A stretch of 64,000 bases of DNA, taken from NCBI RefSeq assembly GCF_009765215.1, contig NZ_VLNV01000012.1, forward strand, positions 1-64,000. The letters run 5' to 3'. Shown here piece after piece: positions 10,401 through 18,238 of this stretch (positions are counted from its first letter, which is position 1; every line of letters starts with the position of its first letter). The translations under genes were made by a program, and so were the position numbers. The notes under the pieces were generated by a model. The model was not told where the DNA came from. It did not search any database and saw only the letters and a program-made list of their open reading frames with translations. This stretch comes from Lysobacter prati (GTDB lineage: Bacteria > Pseudomonadota > Gammaproteobacteria > Xanthomonadales > Xanthomonadaceae).

Positions 10401-10468
10401 GCTGCGGTAGTGCCCACTGCGAGCGCGAATACGATCGCGTCGCGGAGCGGGGTGGTCTTGGGGTTCAT
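7463..10468 (-). CDS. TonB-dependent outer membrane receptor 3 of tandem trio
   Basis: A 1001-residue TonB-dependent receptor, start MNPKTTPLRD with GGAGAGAG upstream. It has a signal peptide, then TTLDRIEVTGSRIRQ, a plug with LKDGASSIYGSDAIAGVVNI, a long barrel, and a C-terminal MKYQQRF. It belongs to the same family as receptors 1 and 2 but is clearly more diverged in the barrel, so it is probably the older member of the tandem array. Promoter block, leader and terminator are of the same type as in the other two, so whole transcription units seem to have been duplicated. The ligand is unknown. Confidence 0.92.
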   Translation of the reverse strand: MNPKTTPLRDAIVFALAVGTTAAAGTGVAMAQETTTQQPTTLDRIEVTGSRIRQVDIETEAPVLTITRADIEKQGFQSVADILQNISAVGAPAISRAAPLTAGENVGGQFISMRNLGAQRTLILVNGKRLGISTSGLQDVSLIPTVAVERIEVLKDGASSIYGSDAIAGVVNIITRSNFEGATADAYYGQYSEGDGETTRADFIMGFTGDRGSLTAAVEYRKEEEVFAKDRPYSAYPQSDRHPTRNWTTVSQWGVINDPRVATTNPAGVGNLVLNQGADWRNIANYHTLNTNTGATAADPNGSTVDKSNTNQQTHLRTPLESRSLFVNGLFDINEFVRFRADMLYTDRDADRQVAGYPFQSGTAGPIPGGFTMSRNSYYNPLGTQHGFATPHDINFWRRTWEVPRVDSPSSNTWRFSTALEGSFDIGERIFDWDVNYLYNNNTVHQENYGNLNIDRAKQSTGRSEIVNGQVACLLPDDPTTTVVERVVIPGCVAWNPFIPFGRTGDGGLTGNQPLQDWLFQRLNSSGETETTVYSANLSGSLATLPGGDLGMAVGFENRKESGRFIPDAQAVTGNSTTLAGGPTQGSYTVDELYAELFIPLLADVTMAKELSFSLASRYSDYDTFGDTVNSKFGFKWKPIDSLLFRGTYAEGFRAPTINDLFGGGSQTFSFFTDPCDTSFGASATSAAVRANCARDIVNANTYRQLQQGFVTAGSGNSQTPVPFFSGSNDQLIPETSESKTLGVVWSPGFVEGLNVSLDWWKIRIDDTIVADSPTQMLNDCYIQNDPTRCVDFTRDATRGFVNSLTFTGINAGYREAEGYDLDLGYRLPTDRFGNFNLSWQTTYTVGDEIKTDTNPATPPQQLVGYATSPGFTGTFRVRSNATLAWDMGAWGISWGARYYSGQKETCLSMTLFPEECDNPDFRFGNPSPAQARAINELGSNTFHDLEFRWQAPWNATVALGANNVFDHVGPVLYSQPSANTSYQGQFDIGRFIYMKYQQRF

Positions 10469-10553
10469 CGCTCTCTCTCCATTCAAGCTGGTCGGTGTCC
10501 GTTAGGACTTGGCCGATGGAGTCAAGAACGACGCCAAAGACGGCAAAGTCGAA

Positions 10554-10595
10554 CCGATCCTAACCGCGGCTTCAGGAAAGTAAAAGTGTCGTTAA
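10554..10595 (-). promoter_or_regulatory. Shared 42-bp upstream block, receptor 3
   Basis: Minus-strand order: TTAAC, CACTTT, a -10-like TAGGAT, then CGG, again over 42 bp and 85 bases from the start codon. The leader repeats TTTGGCGT and TTGACTCCATCGGCC seen before receptor 2. Confidence 0.58.
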
Positions 10596-10753
10596 GGATA
10601 AGTTTTCGTCACGTGAAGATACGCGCCGGTATGTTTCGCTGCGGCACTGGGCCGCGCAGACGACACGCAGGACAAATGGCGACGCAGGTCGCGGAAACGA
10701 CCTGATCAGCTATGGAGAGACAGGGGGCCGCGAATCAGCGGCCGGACGGCAGG

Positions 10754-11620
10754 TCAGAGATCCTGCTCGTAGCGGACGTAGGGCACGGTGCCTTCGTCCT
10801 TTTCGTCGTTGCCAGGGGCGAACGGGTTCTTGCCGCGGGTGACGACGTTCTCAGCGCCCACCGTCAGCTGGCCGCTCCAGGGCGTGCGCCAGGTCAGGCC
10901 AACCCCAAGCCCTTCCCATTGACCCGGTTCGCCCGGGATGTCGACCACGCGGCCGACGATGTTGGCGCTGAAGTTGCCCAGGCCGGCACCGATGGTGACG
11001 CTCTTGCTGCTCCAGCGGTCGGCAAGCGCCGGCACTTCGCCGGCCGGGATCAGTCGCGCCCGCGCCCAGGTACCACCGATGGAGACGGTCGCTTCACGGC
11101 CGATGTTCTTCTGGCCGTAAACGGTGAGGGTGTTCTGGTCGACCTTGCTGGCCTTGTTGTTCGGGCTCAGCCACGCCGGCATGGCATCGCGGCCACTGCC
11201 CAGCGCCAGGCCCACCTTGCCGCCAGGGCGGGAGAGGCTGGCACCGACCGTGGCATTGCGGCTGCCGGAAAACTCGCCTTCGTCGTCGAGGGTGGCGAGC
11301 ATGCAATGGTTGGCGAGGTTGCCGATCGCGCCGGCAAGGCCGGTCTGGCGGTCGCAGACCAGTCCCAGCGTGTCGCCGGCTTCCAGTCCGAATGCCGCGC
11401 CCAGCGTATTGCTGCCGACCTGCCAGCGGGCGCCGGCGATCGGCGTGCTGGCTGGCTCCAGTTGCAGCAGGTATTCAAGCTTGCCGCTGGTCTGGTTCCA
11501 GACCGGGAGGTAGGTCGTATCGCTGGTCCCGCGCTTGGTCGTGCCCTGTGCATGAACGCCCGCAGCCACGCCCAGGGCGAGCAGCAAGGTCATCGGCAAT
11601 CGAAGCAGGCGCGTGTACAT
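10754..11620 (-). CDS. Small outer-membrane-type protein with receptor-like C-terminus
   Basis: A 288-residue exported protein with signal peptide MYTRLLRLPMTLLLALGVAA ending near VHAQ. Alternating hydrophobic stretches suggest a beta-rich fold. The last 50 residues follow the pattern of the neighbouring receptors: WRTPWSGQLTVGAENV, then a loop, then PYVRYEQDL, compared with WQAPWNATVALGANNV and MKYQQRF in receptor 3. It ends in Leu rather than Phe. No plug domain or TonB box is present. Its mRNA leader also carries the CTCCACCGG element of the receptor leaders. I do not know a named family; a small barrel or receptor-partner protein is inference. Confidence 0.7.
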   Translation of the reverse strand: MYTRLLRLPMTLLLALGVAAGVHAQGTTKRGTSDTTYLPVWNQTSGKLEYLLQLEPASTPIAGARWQVGSNTLGAAFGLEAGDTLGLVCDRQTGLAGAIGNLANHCMLATLDDEGEFSGSRNATVGASLSRPGGKVGLALGSGRDAMPAWLSPNNKASKVDQNTLTVYGQKNIGREATVSIGGTWARARLIPAGEVPALADRWSSKSVTIGAGLGNFSANIVGRVVDIPGEPGQWEGLGVGLTWRTPWSGQLTVGAENVVTRGKNPFAPGNDEKDEGTVPYVRYEQDL

Positions 11621-11674
11621 GGTCTGGTTCCGACCGGGTAAACCCGGTGGAGTTCCCCTCTCCTTAGGACCGCG

Positions 11675-11703
11675 ACTATAGATCGTTTATGTTTATTTAA
11701 CAA
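11675..11703 (-). promoter_or_regulatory. Sigma-70-type promoter of the small outer membrane protein
   Basis: On the minus strand TTGTTA (11698-11703) and TATAGT (11675-11680) are separated by 17 bases in an A+T-rich patch, a close match to the vegetative consensus. It points to the gene starting at 11620. Confidence 0.6.
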
Positions 11704-11725
11704 TTTCAGATGAAACTGAGACGGA

Positions 11726-12655
11726 CTACTGGAGTCGCTCCGGGGCGGCCAGTTCTGCGGCTGCCACGGAGAACAAGCTAGCGATTTCCTGTTTATCGAA
11801 ATGGTAACTGTGTCCGCAAAACTCGCAACGGACCTTAGCCTCGCCACCGGCCGCGTCCGCGGCGGCCTCGGCTTCGTCCGGCCCCAGCGACACGAGGATC
11901 GCCTCGACCCTTTCGCGTGAACATGAACAGGCAAACCGCAATGGCTTGCGGCCCAGCAACTGCACCCCGTCCTCGTGGAACAAGCGGGTCAGAAGATCGT
12001 CGGCGCTCCATTCCAGGAGCTCGCGCGGGCTGAGGGTGTCGAAGAGGGCGCAGGCGCGTGCCCAGCCGTCATCGTCACCATCATCCCCCGGAAGCTTCTG
12101 CAGCATCAGCCCCGCGGCATGCCGTTCGTCGGTTGCCAATAGCAATCGGGTGGGCAGCTGCTCGGACTGGCGGAAGTAGCCCTCGAAGGCGCCGGCCAGG
12201 GAGTCCGACTCAAGGGCGACCAGTCCCTGGTACCGGGTCGGGTCGCGGCCGTCGAGGGAGGGGTTCTCGATGGTGATTGCCAGCACCGCATCGGGGCCCA
12301 ACCGGGTCAGGTCGCGTGAAACCTCGCCTTCGTCGGCGAGCTGGGCGATACCGCGCAGTGTGCCGGCGGCTGTGCATTCGGCGAACAGCGTGCGCAGTGC
12401 GCCGTCGCCGCGCAGTTGCACCGACAAACGACCATCGACCTTGGCGTGGCCGGTGAAGAGGGCGGCGGCTGCCGCGGCCTCGCCGAGCAGTTCGGCGGCG
12501 GCCAGGGGGTACTCGGCGCGCTCGCGAATCTGGTGCCAGGTGTCCTGCAGGTGCACGCGCACACCGCGCACGCCGGCGCCTTCGATCAGGAATCGGGTCA
12601 GCTGGTCTCGGTCGTCGCCGGTGGGGCTGGGTTGCGTGCTGCTGGCTGGGGTCAT
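11726..12655 (-). CDS. hslO: Redox-regulated chaperone Hsp33
   Basis: A 309-residue Hsp33, the cytoplasmic holdase that is switched on by oxidative unfolding. The N-terminal domain starts with DQLTRFLIEGAGVRGVRVHL. The C-terminal redox switch shows the four zinc-binding Cys as CSC and, about 35 residues later, CEFC. The start MTPASS (12655) is preferred over the adjacent Met one codon upstream or a much longer in-frame extension that has no family character. It is transcribed divergently from mtgA with about 90 bases between, so the two promoters share that gap. Length is normal for the family. Confidence 0.95.
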   Translation of the reverse strand: MTPASSTQPSPTGDDRDQLTRFLIEGAGVRGVRVHLQDTWHQIRERAEYPLAAAELLGEAAAAAALFTGHAKVDGRLSVQLRGDGALRTLFAECTAAGTLRGIAQLADEGEVSRDLTRLGPDAVLAITIENPSLDGRDPTRYQGLVALESDSLAGAFEGYFRQSEQLPTRLLLATDERHAAGLMLQKLPGDDGDDDGWARACALFDTLSPRELLEWSADDLLTRLFHEDGVQLLGRKPLRFACSCSRERVEAILVSLGPDEAEAAADAAGGEAKVRCEFCGHSYHFDKQEIASLFSVAAAELAAPERLQ

Positions 12656-12748
12656 CATCGTGCTCGTGCTGCCGGCGCGTGACATTGGCGGATAATGCAC
12701 GCGACCGTGTGAAGGGTGACGAGAGAAGATGGGGATGGAGAACGCGCA

Positions 12749-13516
12749 GTGCAAGGCATGACGGGGACCGACGAGGCCGCGGGAAATACCGCCCAGACCG
12801 TGGCCGTTCCGGTCCGCCGCCGCCGTCGCTGGCTGCGATGGCTGTTGGCCTTGCCGCTGTTGATGCTCGTCGCCAGCGTCGCGCAGGTGGCGGCATTGCG
12901 TTTCGTCGACCCCGCCTTCAGCGCTTTCATGCTGTCGCGGCAGTTGGAGGCCTGGGGCGATGGCGAGTGGTCGTTCCGAATCGCCTACGACTGGCGCGAT
13001 CTCGACGAGATCTCGCCCAATCTGCCGCTCGCCCTGGTGGCCTCGGAAGACCAGAACTTCGCCGAGCATTTCGGTTTCGACATGAAGGCGATAGAGAAAG
13101 CGCGCAAGAACAACGCGCGCGGCCGCAAGGTCCGCGGCGGCAGCACCATCAGCCAGCAGACCGCCAAGAATCTGTTCCTGTGGAGCGGGCGCAGTTACGT
13201 GCGCAAGGGCATCGAGGCCTGGTACACGCTGCTGATCGAGGCGCTGTGGCCCAAGCACCGCATCATCGAGGTCTACGCCAACATCGCCGAGTTCGGTGAT
13301 GGCGTGTACGGCGCGCAGGCGGCGGCGCGGACCTTTTTCCGCAAGGACGCCAGCCAGCTGACGCCGTCCGAGGCCGCGCGCATGGCGGCGGTGCTGCCGA
13401 GCCCGCGACGCTACAGCGTGGTCAGACCCGGACCGTACGTGCAGCGACGCTCGCAGGCGATCCAGCGGCAGATGCGCTACATCGGCGGTACCGAGTACCT
13501 CAAGCGCTTGGACTAG
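12749..13516 (+). CDS. mtgA: Monofunctional biosynthetic peptidoglycan transglycosylase
   Basis: A family GT51 glycosyltransferase that polymerises lipid II into glycan strands at the cytoplasmic membrane, without a penicillin-binding domain. An N-terminal Arg-rich patch (RRRRRW) precedes one membrane anchor ([16 protein letters not shown]). The catalytic motifs are [28 protein letters not shown] and [16 protein letters not shown] place the start at the GTG of 12749, which has GGAG eight bases upstream. ATG 12758 and GTG 12716 are in-frame alternatives. The downstream neighbour is a tandem-repeat and palindrome cluster. Confidence 0.93.
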   Translation: MQGMTGTDEAAGNTAQTVAVPVRRRRRWLRWLLALPLLMLVASVAQVAALRFVDPAFSAFMLSRQLEAWGDGEWSFRIAYDWRDLDEISPNLPLALVASEDQNFAEHFGFDMKAIEKARKNNARGRKVRGGSTISQQTAKNLFLWSGRSYVRKGIEAWYTLLIEALWPKHRIIEVYANIAEFGDGVYGAQAAARTFFRKDASQLTPSEAARMAAVLPSPRRYSVVRPGPYVQRRSQAIQRQMRYIGGTEYLKRLD

Positions 13517-13520
13517 GTTG

Positions 13521-13655
13521 CGCGGCGCTGTCTTCGCGGGGCGCTGTCTTCGGCGAGGCGGTGTCTTCGGTGGGGCGGTGTCTTCGGCGGGGTGCTGTCA
13601 TTGGCGGGGCGGTGTCATTGGCGGGGAGGTGTCTTCGGCGGGGCGTCGTCTGCCG
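13521..13655. repeat. 17-bp tandem repeat array
   Basis: About eight degenerate copies of a 17-base unit, best GGGGCGGTGTCTTCGGC, with variants such as TGTCATTGGC. It starts four bases after the mtgA stop and its last unit runs into the palindromic element at 13644. The unit length is not a multiple of three, so coding is unlikely. Confidence 0.75.
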
Positions 13656-13757
13656 GGCCGGGGATTGCTCCGCCCCTTCGTCGGACATCCTGTCCGAAGG
13701 CGGGGCGCGGGACATCCTTGTCCCGCTGCTGCGCAATCCCCGGCCCGGCAGACGACG
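13644..13757 (-). repeat. 114-bp palindromic repeat element, copy 1
   Basis: The element begins and ends with perfect 24-bp inverted arms (13644-13667 and 13734-13757). Between them lie two smaller hairpins, CGGACATCCTGTCCG and GGGACATCCTTGTCCC. The core matches copies 2 and 3 in reverse orientation, but the outer arms differ at several positions with matching changes on both sides. It is followed by CACGGTCTTCG, related to the flank of copy 2. No coding role is seen. Confidence 0.82.
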
Positions 13758-13825
13758 CTTCGGCTAGTGGCTGCACGGTCTTCGATCACGACGACCCCGG
13801 TGGTTGACGGGCTACTATTCGCGGT

Positions 13826-14842
13826 ATGAGCGAACGCCTGACCATCGTTATTGCCGCCTTCAACGAGGCCGACAACCTGCCATTGATCCATCCGCGCATC
13901 ACCGCGGTGCTGGATCCGCTGCACGATCTCGAAGCACAGGTGCTGTACGTCGATGACGGCAGCAGCGACGACACCTGGCGGGTGATGCAGCAGCTCGCCG
14001 CATCGGATCGCCGCGTCGCCGTGCTGCGGTTGTCGCGCAACTTCGGCAAGGAGCTGGCGCTGACGGCCGGTCTCGACCGGGTCGAGGAGGGCGGGGCGCT
14101 GATCCTCGATGCCGATGGCCAGGACCCGCCGGAGCTGATTCCGCAGTTCGTCGCCAAATGGCGCGAGGGGTATGACGACGTCCACGGCACGCGCCTGGAG
14201 CGGGAAGGTGAAGGCTGGATCAAGCGCAGCACCGCGCATGCCTTCTATCGCGTGATCGGCCGACTGTCGCGCACGCCGATTCCCGCCGACACCGGCGACT
14301 TCCGCCTGCTGTCGCCGCGGGCGCTGTCGGCGTTGCAGCAACTGCGCGAGCGCCACCGTTTCATGAAGGGGTTGTTCGGCTGGGTCGGCTTCAACAGTGT
14401 CGCCATCCCTTACCACCGCGAGCCGCGCGCTGCCGGGCACAGCAAGTTCAACTTCTGGCGCCTGTGGAACCTGGCGCTGGAAGGCATCACCAGTTTCTCG
14501 ACCGCGCCGCTGCGGCTGGCGACCTACCTGGGCCTGCTCACCGCGCTGACCGCCTTCGTCTACGGTACCGCGGTCATTCTGAAGGCGCTGTTCTGGGGCG
14601 ACCCGGTGGCCGGCTGGCCGACGATGATGTCGGTGATCCTGTTCCTGGGCGGCGTCCAGCTGATCGCCCTGGGCGTGATCGGTGAATACCTGGGCCGCCT
14701 CTACGACGAGTCCAAGCAGCGGCCGCTGTATCTCGTCGACACCTGGCAGCCGGCGGCAGGAGTATCCTCGGGCCAAGCCCCGCTTGCGGAAGGAGACGGC
14801 CATGCGCACCGTACGACAACTGCTAGAAGCCAAAGCGCCTGA
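13826..14842 (+). CDS. Family 2 glycosyltransferase, DPM1/ArnC-like
   Basis: A 338-residue membrane glycosyltransferase of the polyprenyl-phosphate sugar synthase type (compare GtrB, ArnC). The GT2 domain starts TIVIAAFNEADNLP, has VDDGSSDDT, and a metal/nucleotide motif DADGQDP at residues 95-101. Two C-terminal membrane segments lie at about 228-255 and 267-292, and the second ends in the typical GEYLGRLYDESKQRP. It probably loads a sugar onto undecaprenyl phosphate for lipopolysaccharide or other envelope glycans; the sugar is unknown. Its last 41 bases overlap the start of the CBS-domain gene in another frame, suggesting coupling. Confidence 0.9.
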   Translation: MSERLTIVIAAFNEADNLPLIHPRITAVLDPLHDLEAQVLYVDDGSSDDTWRVMQQLAASDRRVAVLRLSRNFGKELALTAGLDRVEEGGALILDADGQDPPELIPQFVAKWREGYDDVHGTRLEREGEGWIKRSTAHAFYRVIGRLSRTPIPADTGDFRLLSPRALSALQQLRERHRFMKGLFGWVGFNSVAIPYHREPRAAGHSKFNFWRLWNLALEGITSFSTAPLRLATYLGLLTALTAFVYGTAVILKALFWGDPVAGWPTMMSVILFLGGVQLIALGVIGEYLGRLYDESKQRPLYLVDTWQPAAGVSSGQAPLAEGDGHAHRTTTARSQSA

Positions 14843-15230
14843 GATCTTCGCGATCGGCCCGGACGCGCCGGTGATCGAAGCGATCCGGCTGATGGCCGAA
14901 AAGCGGATCGGTGCCGTACTGGTGCTCGAAGGCGGGCACCTGGTAGGCATCCTTTCCGAGCGCGACTACGCACGCAAGATCGTCCTTCAGGGGCGTTCCT
15001 CTGCCGATACGCCTGTGCGCACCATCATGACCAGCCAGGTGCTGACCGTCGCCCTGACCGACACCGCCGAGCATTGCATGCAACTGGTCACCGACCGTCG
15101 CATCCGTCACCTGCCGGTGCTGCACAACGGCGAGGTGCTGGGCGTGGTCTCGATTGGCGACCTGGTCAAGGCGGTGATCGAGGACCAGCAGATCGAACTC
15201 GACCAGTTGCAGCGCTACATAGCCAGCTGA
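14802..15230 (+). CDS. CBS-domain pair protein
   Basis: A 142-residue cytoplasmic protein made of two CBS motifs, about residues 8-62 and 75-132. The first contains PVIEAIRLMAEKRIGAVLVL and the second IMTSQVLTVALTDTAEHCM and RIRHLPVL. Stand-alone CBS pairs bind adenine nucleotides or S-adenosyl ligands and act as energy or metabolite sensors. The partner here is unknown. The start ATG at 14802 has a strong GGAAGGAG and lies inside the end of the glycosyltransferase gene. It is convergent with the AsmA gene, with 34 bases between the stop codons. Confidence 0.92.
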   Translation: MRTVRQLLEAKAPEIFAIGPDAPVIEAIRLMAEKRIGAVLVLEGGHLVGILSERDYARKIVLQGRSSADTPVRTIMTSQVLTVALTDTAEHCMQLVTDRRIRHLPVLHNGEVLGVVSIGDLVKAVIEDQQIELDQLQRYIAS

Positions 15231-15264
15231 GCATGCCCCGCTGAGCTGCGCCTGCCCGGACGCA

Positions 15265-17265
15265 CTATTTCGCGTAGCGCCCGCCGCAACCCGAGTCTTC
15301 GCCAGGACCCGTTTCGATCGTCGCCAGCAGTGCTGCCGGCGGCGTGATCGTGGCCAGCGTCAACGCGATCGCGCCGCGCAGGCCGACCTTGACCAGGTCC
15401 GGGTGCACCTTGGGCTGCCTGAAGCTGCCGTCGACCTTCAGCGGTGTGCGAAAGGCGAGCAGGCTCCGATCCTTCGGCCGCGGGCGGATGGTCAGGTCGA
15501 GTTGCTCCTTGCCCAGGTCGATCGTTCCCGACCCGAGCAGGATGGTGTCGGTGGTGTCGAAGGCGAACGAGCGCGCGGTCATCACGCCGTTGTCGACGGC
15601 GAAGTCGGCGAAGCCGCAGCGCACCGGGATCAGGCGATCGCCTGACAGCTCGAACTTGATGATCTCGGCAAGGTCGATGCCGGCCATTTCCATCAGCAGG
15701 TTGCTGATGCTGCCGCGGCCCATGCCGAGCAGCATCGTGCCGTCGCTGCTCCCGAGCATGCGCGCGAGCGAATTGCCGGTGCCGGCAATCTTGATCCTGC
15801 CACCGACCTTGCCGATGGCGTTCTGCGCCAGTTTCACGTCCGGCAGCAGTTTGGCCAGGCTGAGTCCGGCGGCGTCGATGTCGGCACGTGTGGTGATGGT
15901 GCTGGTGCGCGCGTCCATGCGGATGTTGGAGCGGATGTCGCCATCGGCGACGCCGAAGTTGAGCGGCTGCAGCCGCAACAGCCCGCCTTCGAGGAGCAGG
16001 TGCGCGTCCATGTCCTCCAGCGGCAGGCGCGGGGCGTTGATGTGCGATGCACGCAGACGCACGTCGGCATCCATCGCGCGCAGCTTCTCGAGCTCGTAGG
16101 GTTTGTCGGGAATCAGGCGGGGGCTGGCCTGGCGTGCGACGGCCTTGGCCTCCTGCTCGGAATTTGCCGTCTCGCCACGGCCGGTCTGTGGCGTGCCGCC
16201 GATGAAGCCGGCGAGGTCATCGAGATCCAACCGTTGCGAGCGCAGGTCGGCGCGCAGGTAGGGACGTTTGCGCCCGGTCTCGACGCTGGCATCGCCGCGC
16301 ATGTCGCTGTCGCCGATGCGGCCGGTGAAGCCGCGGTAATGCCAGGTGTTGGCCTCGCGGCTGAATTGGCCGTCGAGGGAATAGGGTGGGGTCGTCGGGA
16401 TCGCCAGGCCGAGCAGCGGATAGAGGTCGGCCATGTCGCGGCCCGACAAGGCCATGCGCAGGTTGAAGCCGCGCAGGCGCAGTGGATCGAGCAGGGTGCC
16501 GCGGGCATGGGCATGGGTGGCACCGGCCGATGCGCGCACGTCGATGCGGTACGGCGCCTCGCGATCGCGCAGCAGCAAAGGCGAAGCGGCGTTGCCGCGA
16601 AGGCGGAAATCGCTGCCGCGCCATTGCCCGCCGCCGACGACGGCGACCGGTGCCGATGGCGCGTTGTCCGGCGACGCGTAGCTGCTGACGCCGATGCGAA
16701 TGTCGGAGCGCTTGGGCTGGTCGAGGAAACGCAGTTGCCCCTGCTCGATGCTGACCCTGCGGAACTGCATCTCGGTCTGGCCCGGTTCGCCGAACTCCCA
16801 GTTGCCTGGTCCGCCCTTCGGGTCGGTTTCCAGCAGCAGGCGTGGACGATCGAGGATGATCTGCGGCAACAGCGCCTGGCCTCGCAACAATGGCCACACG
16901 GCAACGTGCAATTCGGCGCGACGGGCGTCGGCCATGATCGGCTGGCGCGACCATGCGGCATTGCCGAAGCTCACCGATTCGGCGCTGATCCGCGGCGTCC
17001 AGCCCATGCCGCCATGGAGCCGCTCTCTATGGAACAGGTCGACATCGAGGTTGCCGCGGATATGGAACTCGCGCCCGGTTCGGGCCTGCACCTGGCGTTC
17101 GATCGGACCGCGCAACCAGTTCCAGTCCCAGATCGCGATCAGCACCACGATGGCAATGGCCAGCAGCGCGAGCGCCGTCCACAGCGGATGCCGCATCGGC
17201 CAGGGTCGAGCGGGATCAACGCTGGGCGCTTCGCTGCGATCGGATTTTTGCCAGGGCCAGCGCAT
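15265..17265 (-). CDS. AsmA family inner-membrane protein
   Basis: A 666-residue protein with a short basic N-terminus, one membrane anchor at about residues 28-47 (LWTALALLAIAIVVLIAIWD), and a long periplasmic part. The start of the periplasmic part, LRGPIERQVQARTGREFHI, is typical of AsmA. The C-terminal region with LPDVKLAQNAIGKVGGRIKI and GMGRGSISNLLMEMAGIDL matches the AsmA domain. The family is thought to bridge or influence lipid transport between the membranes. No neighbour clarifies its job; it is divergent from nothing and convergent with the CBS gene. Confidence 0.9.
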   Translation of the reverse strand: MRWPWQKSDRSEAPSVDPARPWPMRHPLWTALALLAIAIVVLIAIWDWNWLRGPIERQVQARTGREFHIRGNLDVDLFHRERLHGGMGWTPRISAESVSFGNAAWSRQPIMADARRAELHVAVWPLLRGQALLPQIILDRPRLLLETDPKGGPGNWEFGEPGQTEMQFRRVSIEQGQLRFLDQPKRSDIRIGVSSYASPDNAPSAPVAVVGGGQWRGSDFRLRGNAASPLLLRDREAPYRIDVRASAGATHAHARGTLLDPLRLRGFNLRMALSGRDMADLYPLLGLAIPTTPPYSLDGQFSREANTWHYRGFTGRIGDSDMRGDASVETGRKRPYLRADLRSQRLDLDDLAGFIGGTPQTGRGETANSEQEAKAVARQASPRLIPDKPYELEKLRAMDADVRLRASHINAPRLPLEDMDAHLLLEGGLLRLQPLNFGVADGDIRSNIRMDARTSTITTRADIDAAGLSLAKLLPDVKLAQNAIGKVGGRIKIAGTGNSLARMLGSSDGTMLLGMGRGSISNLLMEMAGIDLAEIIKFELSGDRLIPVRCGFADFAVDNGVMTARSFAFDTTDTILLGSGTIDLGKEQLDLTIRPRPKDRSLLAFRTPLKVDGSFRQPKVHPDLVKVGLRGAIALTLATITPPAALLATIETGPGEDSGCGGRYAK

Positions 17266-17395
17266 CGGCGCTAACCGCGCTTGATCGCGGTGGTGGAAAA
17301 GGCTGTCAAACCCGACACGCAGGTCGCTCCCTGCTTGGACTCAACCCACCTTCAATGGCGGCTGGTCAAGCGGGAGTGAATACGCCGTGAGCAGT

Positions 17396-18094
17396 TCAGC
17401 CAGGCATCATCTGGCCGGGCGAGACGACCTGCGCCATCACGGCGACGTAATGGCAGACGCTGCCGGCGACCACGAACAGGTGCCAGATCGCGTGCGAATA
17501 GGGCAATGAAGGCCGGTGGTAGAACACGGTGCCGAGCGTGTAGAACAGGCCGCCGGCGAACAGCCAGCCGATGGTCCAGCCATCGAGCGCACCCAGCAGC
17601 GGTTTGATCGCGACAATCACCAGCCAGCCCATGGCGATGTAAATCCCGGTCGACAGCAGCTTGAATCGACCGGTGTAGAACAGCTTGAACACCACGCCGC
17701 ACAGCGCCAGAACCCAGATCGCGGCGAACAGGCTCCAGCCCCACGGACCACGCAGGCCGATCAGCGTGAACGGCGTGTAGGTGCCGGCGATCAACAGGTA
17801 GATCGCGCAATGGTCGAACACCTTCAGCCGCGCCTTCGCGATCGGGTGCTGGATCGCGTGATAAAGCGTCGAGGCGAGGTAGAGCAAGAGCAGGCTGGCG
17901 CCGAACACGATCGCGCCGGCCAGTTGCCAGCCGTCGCCGTACAGCGCGGCCAGGGTGATGAGCACCGCTCCGCCGGCAAGTGCGGCAGTGGCACCCAGGC
18001 CGTGGGTCAGCGCGCTGTAGAACTCCTCGCGCATCGAGGTGCCGCTGCTGGGAGCGGGGACGGAGCCGTCGTTGACGGAGCGTGCAGTGGGCAT
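17396..18094 (-). CDS. Hemolysin III / TrhA family membrane protein
   Basis: A 232-residue seven-helix membrane protein of the hemolysin III (PAQR-like) family. Diagnostic features are EEFYSALTHGLGA near the N-terminus, the STLYHAI His, DHCAIYLLIAGTYTPF with its metal-site Asp and His, and a C-terminal SHAIWHLFVVAGSVCHY. Family members are linked to membrane energy and lipid homeostasis; haemolysis is not established for most. The start at 18094 gives a 20-residue tail before the first conserved residues; the internal Met of MREEFYS is an alternative. Confidence 0.92.
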   Translation of the reverse strand: MPTARSVNDGSVPAPSSGTSMREEFYSALTHGLGATAALAGGAVLITLAALYGDGWQLAGAIVFGASLLLLYLASTLYHAIQHPIAKARLKVFDHCAIYLLIAGTYTPFTLIGLRGPWGWSLFAAIWVLALCGVVFKLFYTGRFKLLSTGIYIAMGWLVIVAIKPLLGALDGWTIGWLFAGGLFYTLGTVFYHRPSLPYSHAIWHLFVVAGSVCHYVAVMAQVVSPGQMMPG

Positions 18095-18238
18095 GGCCCA
18101 AGCATCCTAGCGCAGGTTGGAGCAAATGCTCGGGAGCCGGCGAGCGCGGCGTGACCGGGTACGCAGTCGGCAGCCCTGGCCGCGGCCACCCGGGCTGCGG
18201 ATCCCACTATGATGCGGCAACGCCCGGACCGTCCCTGC

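Noticed and set aside
12659-13258. Upstream in-frame extension of hslO
   Set aside because: It is antisense to mtgA and has no resemblance to Hsp33.
13521-13655. CRISPR array
   Set aside because: The units are contiguous with no spacers between them and vary in sequence, and no cas gene is present.
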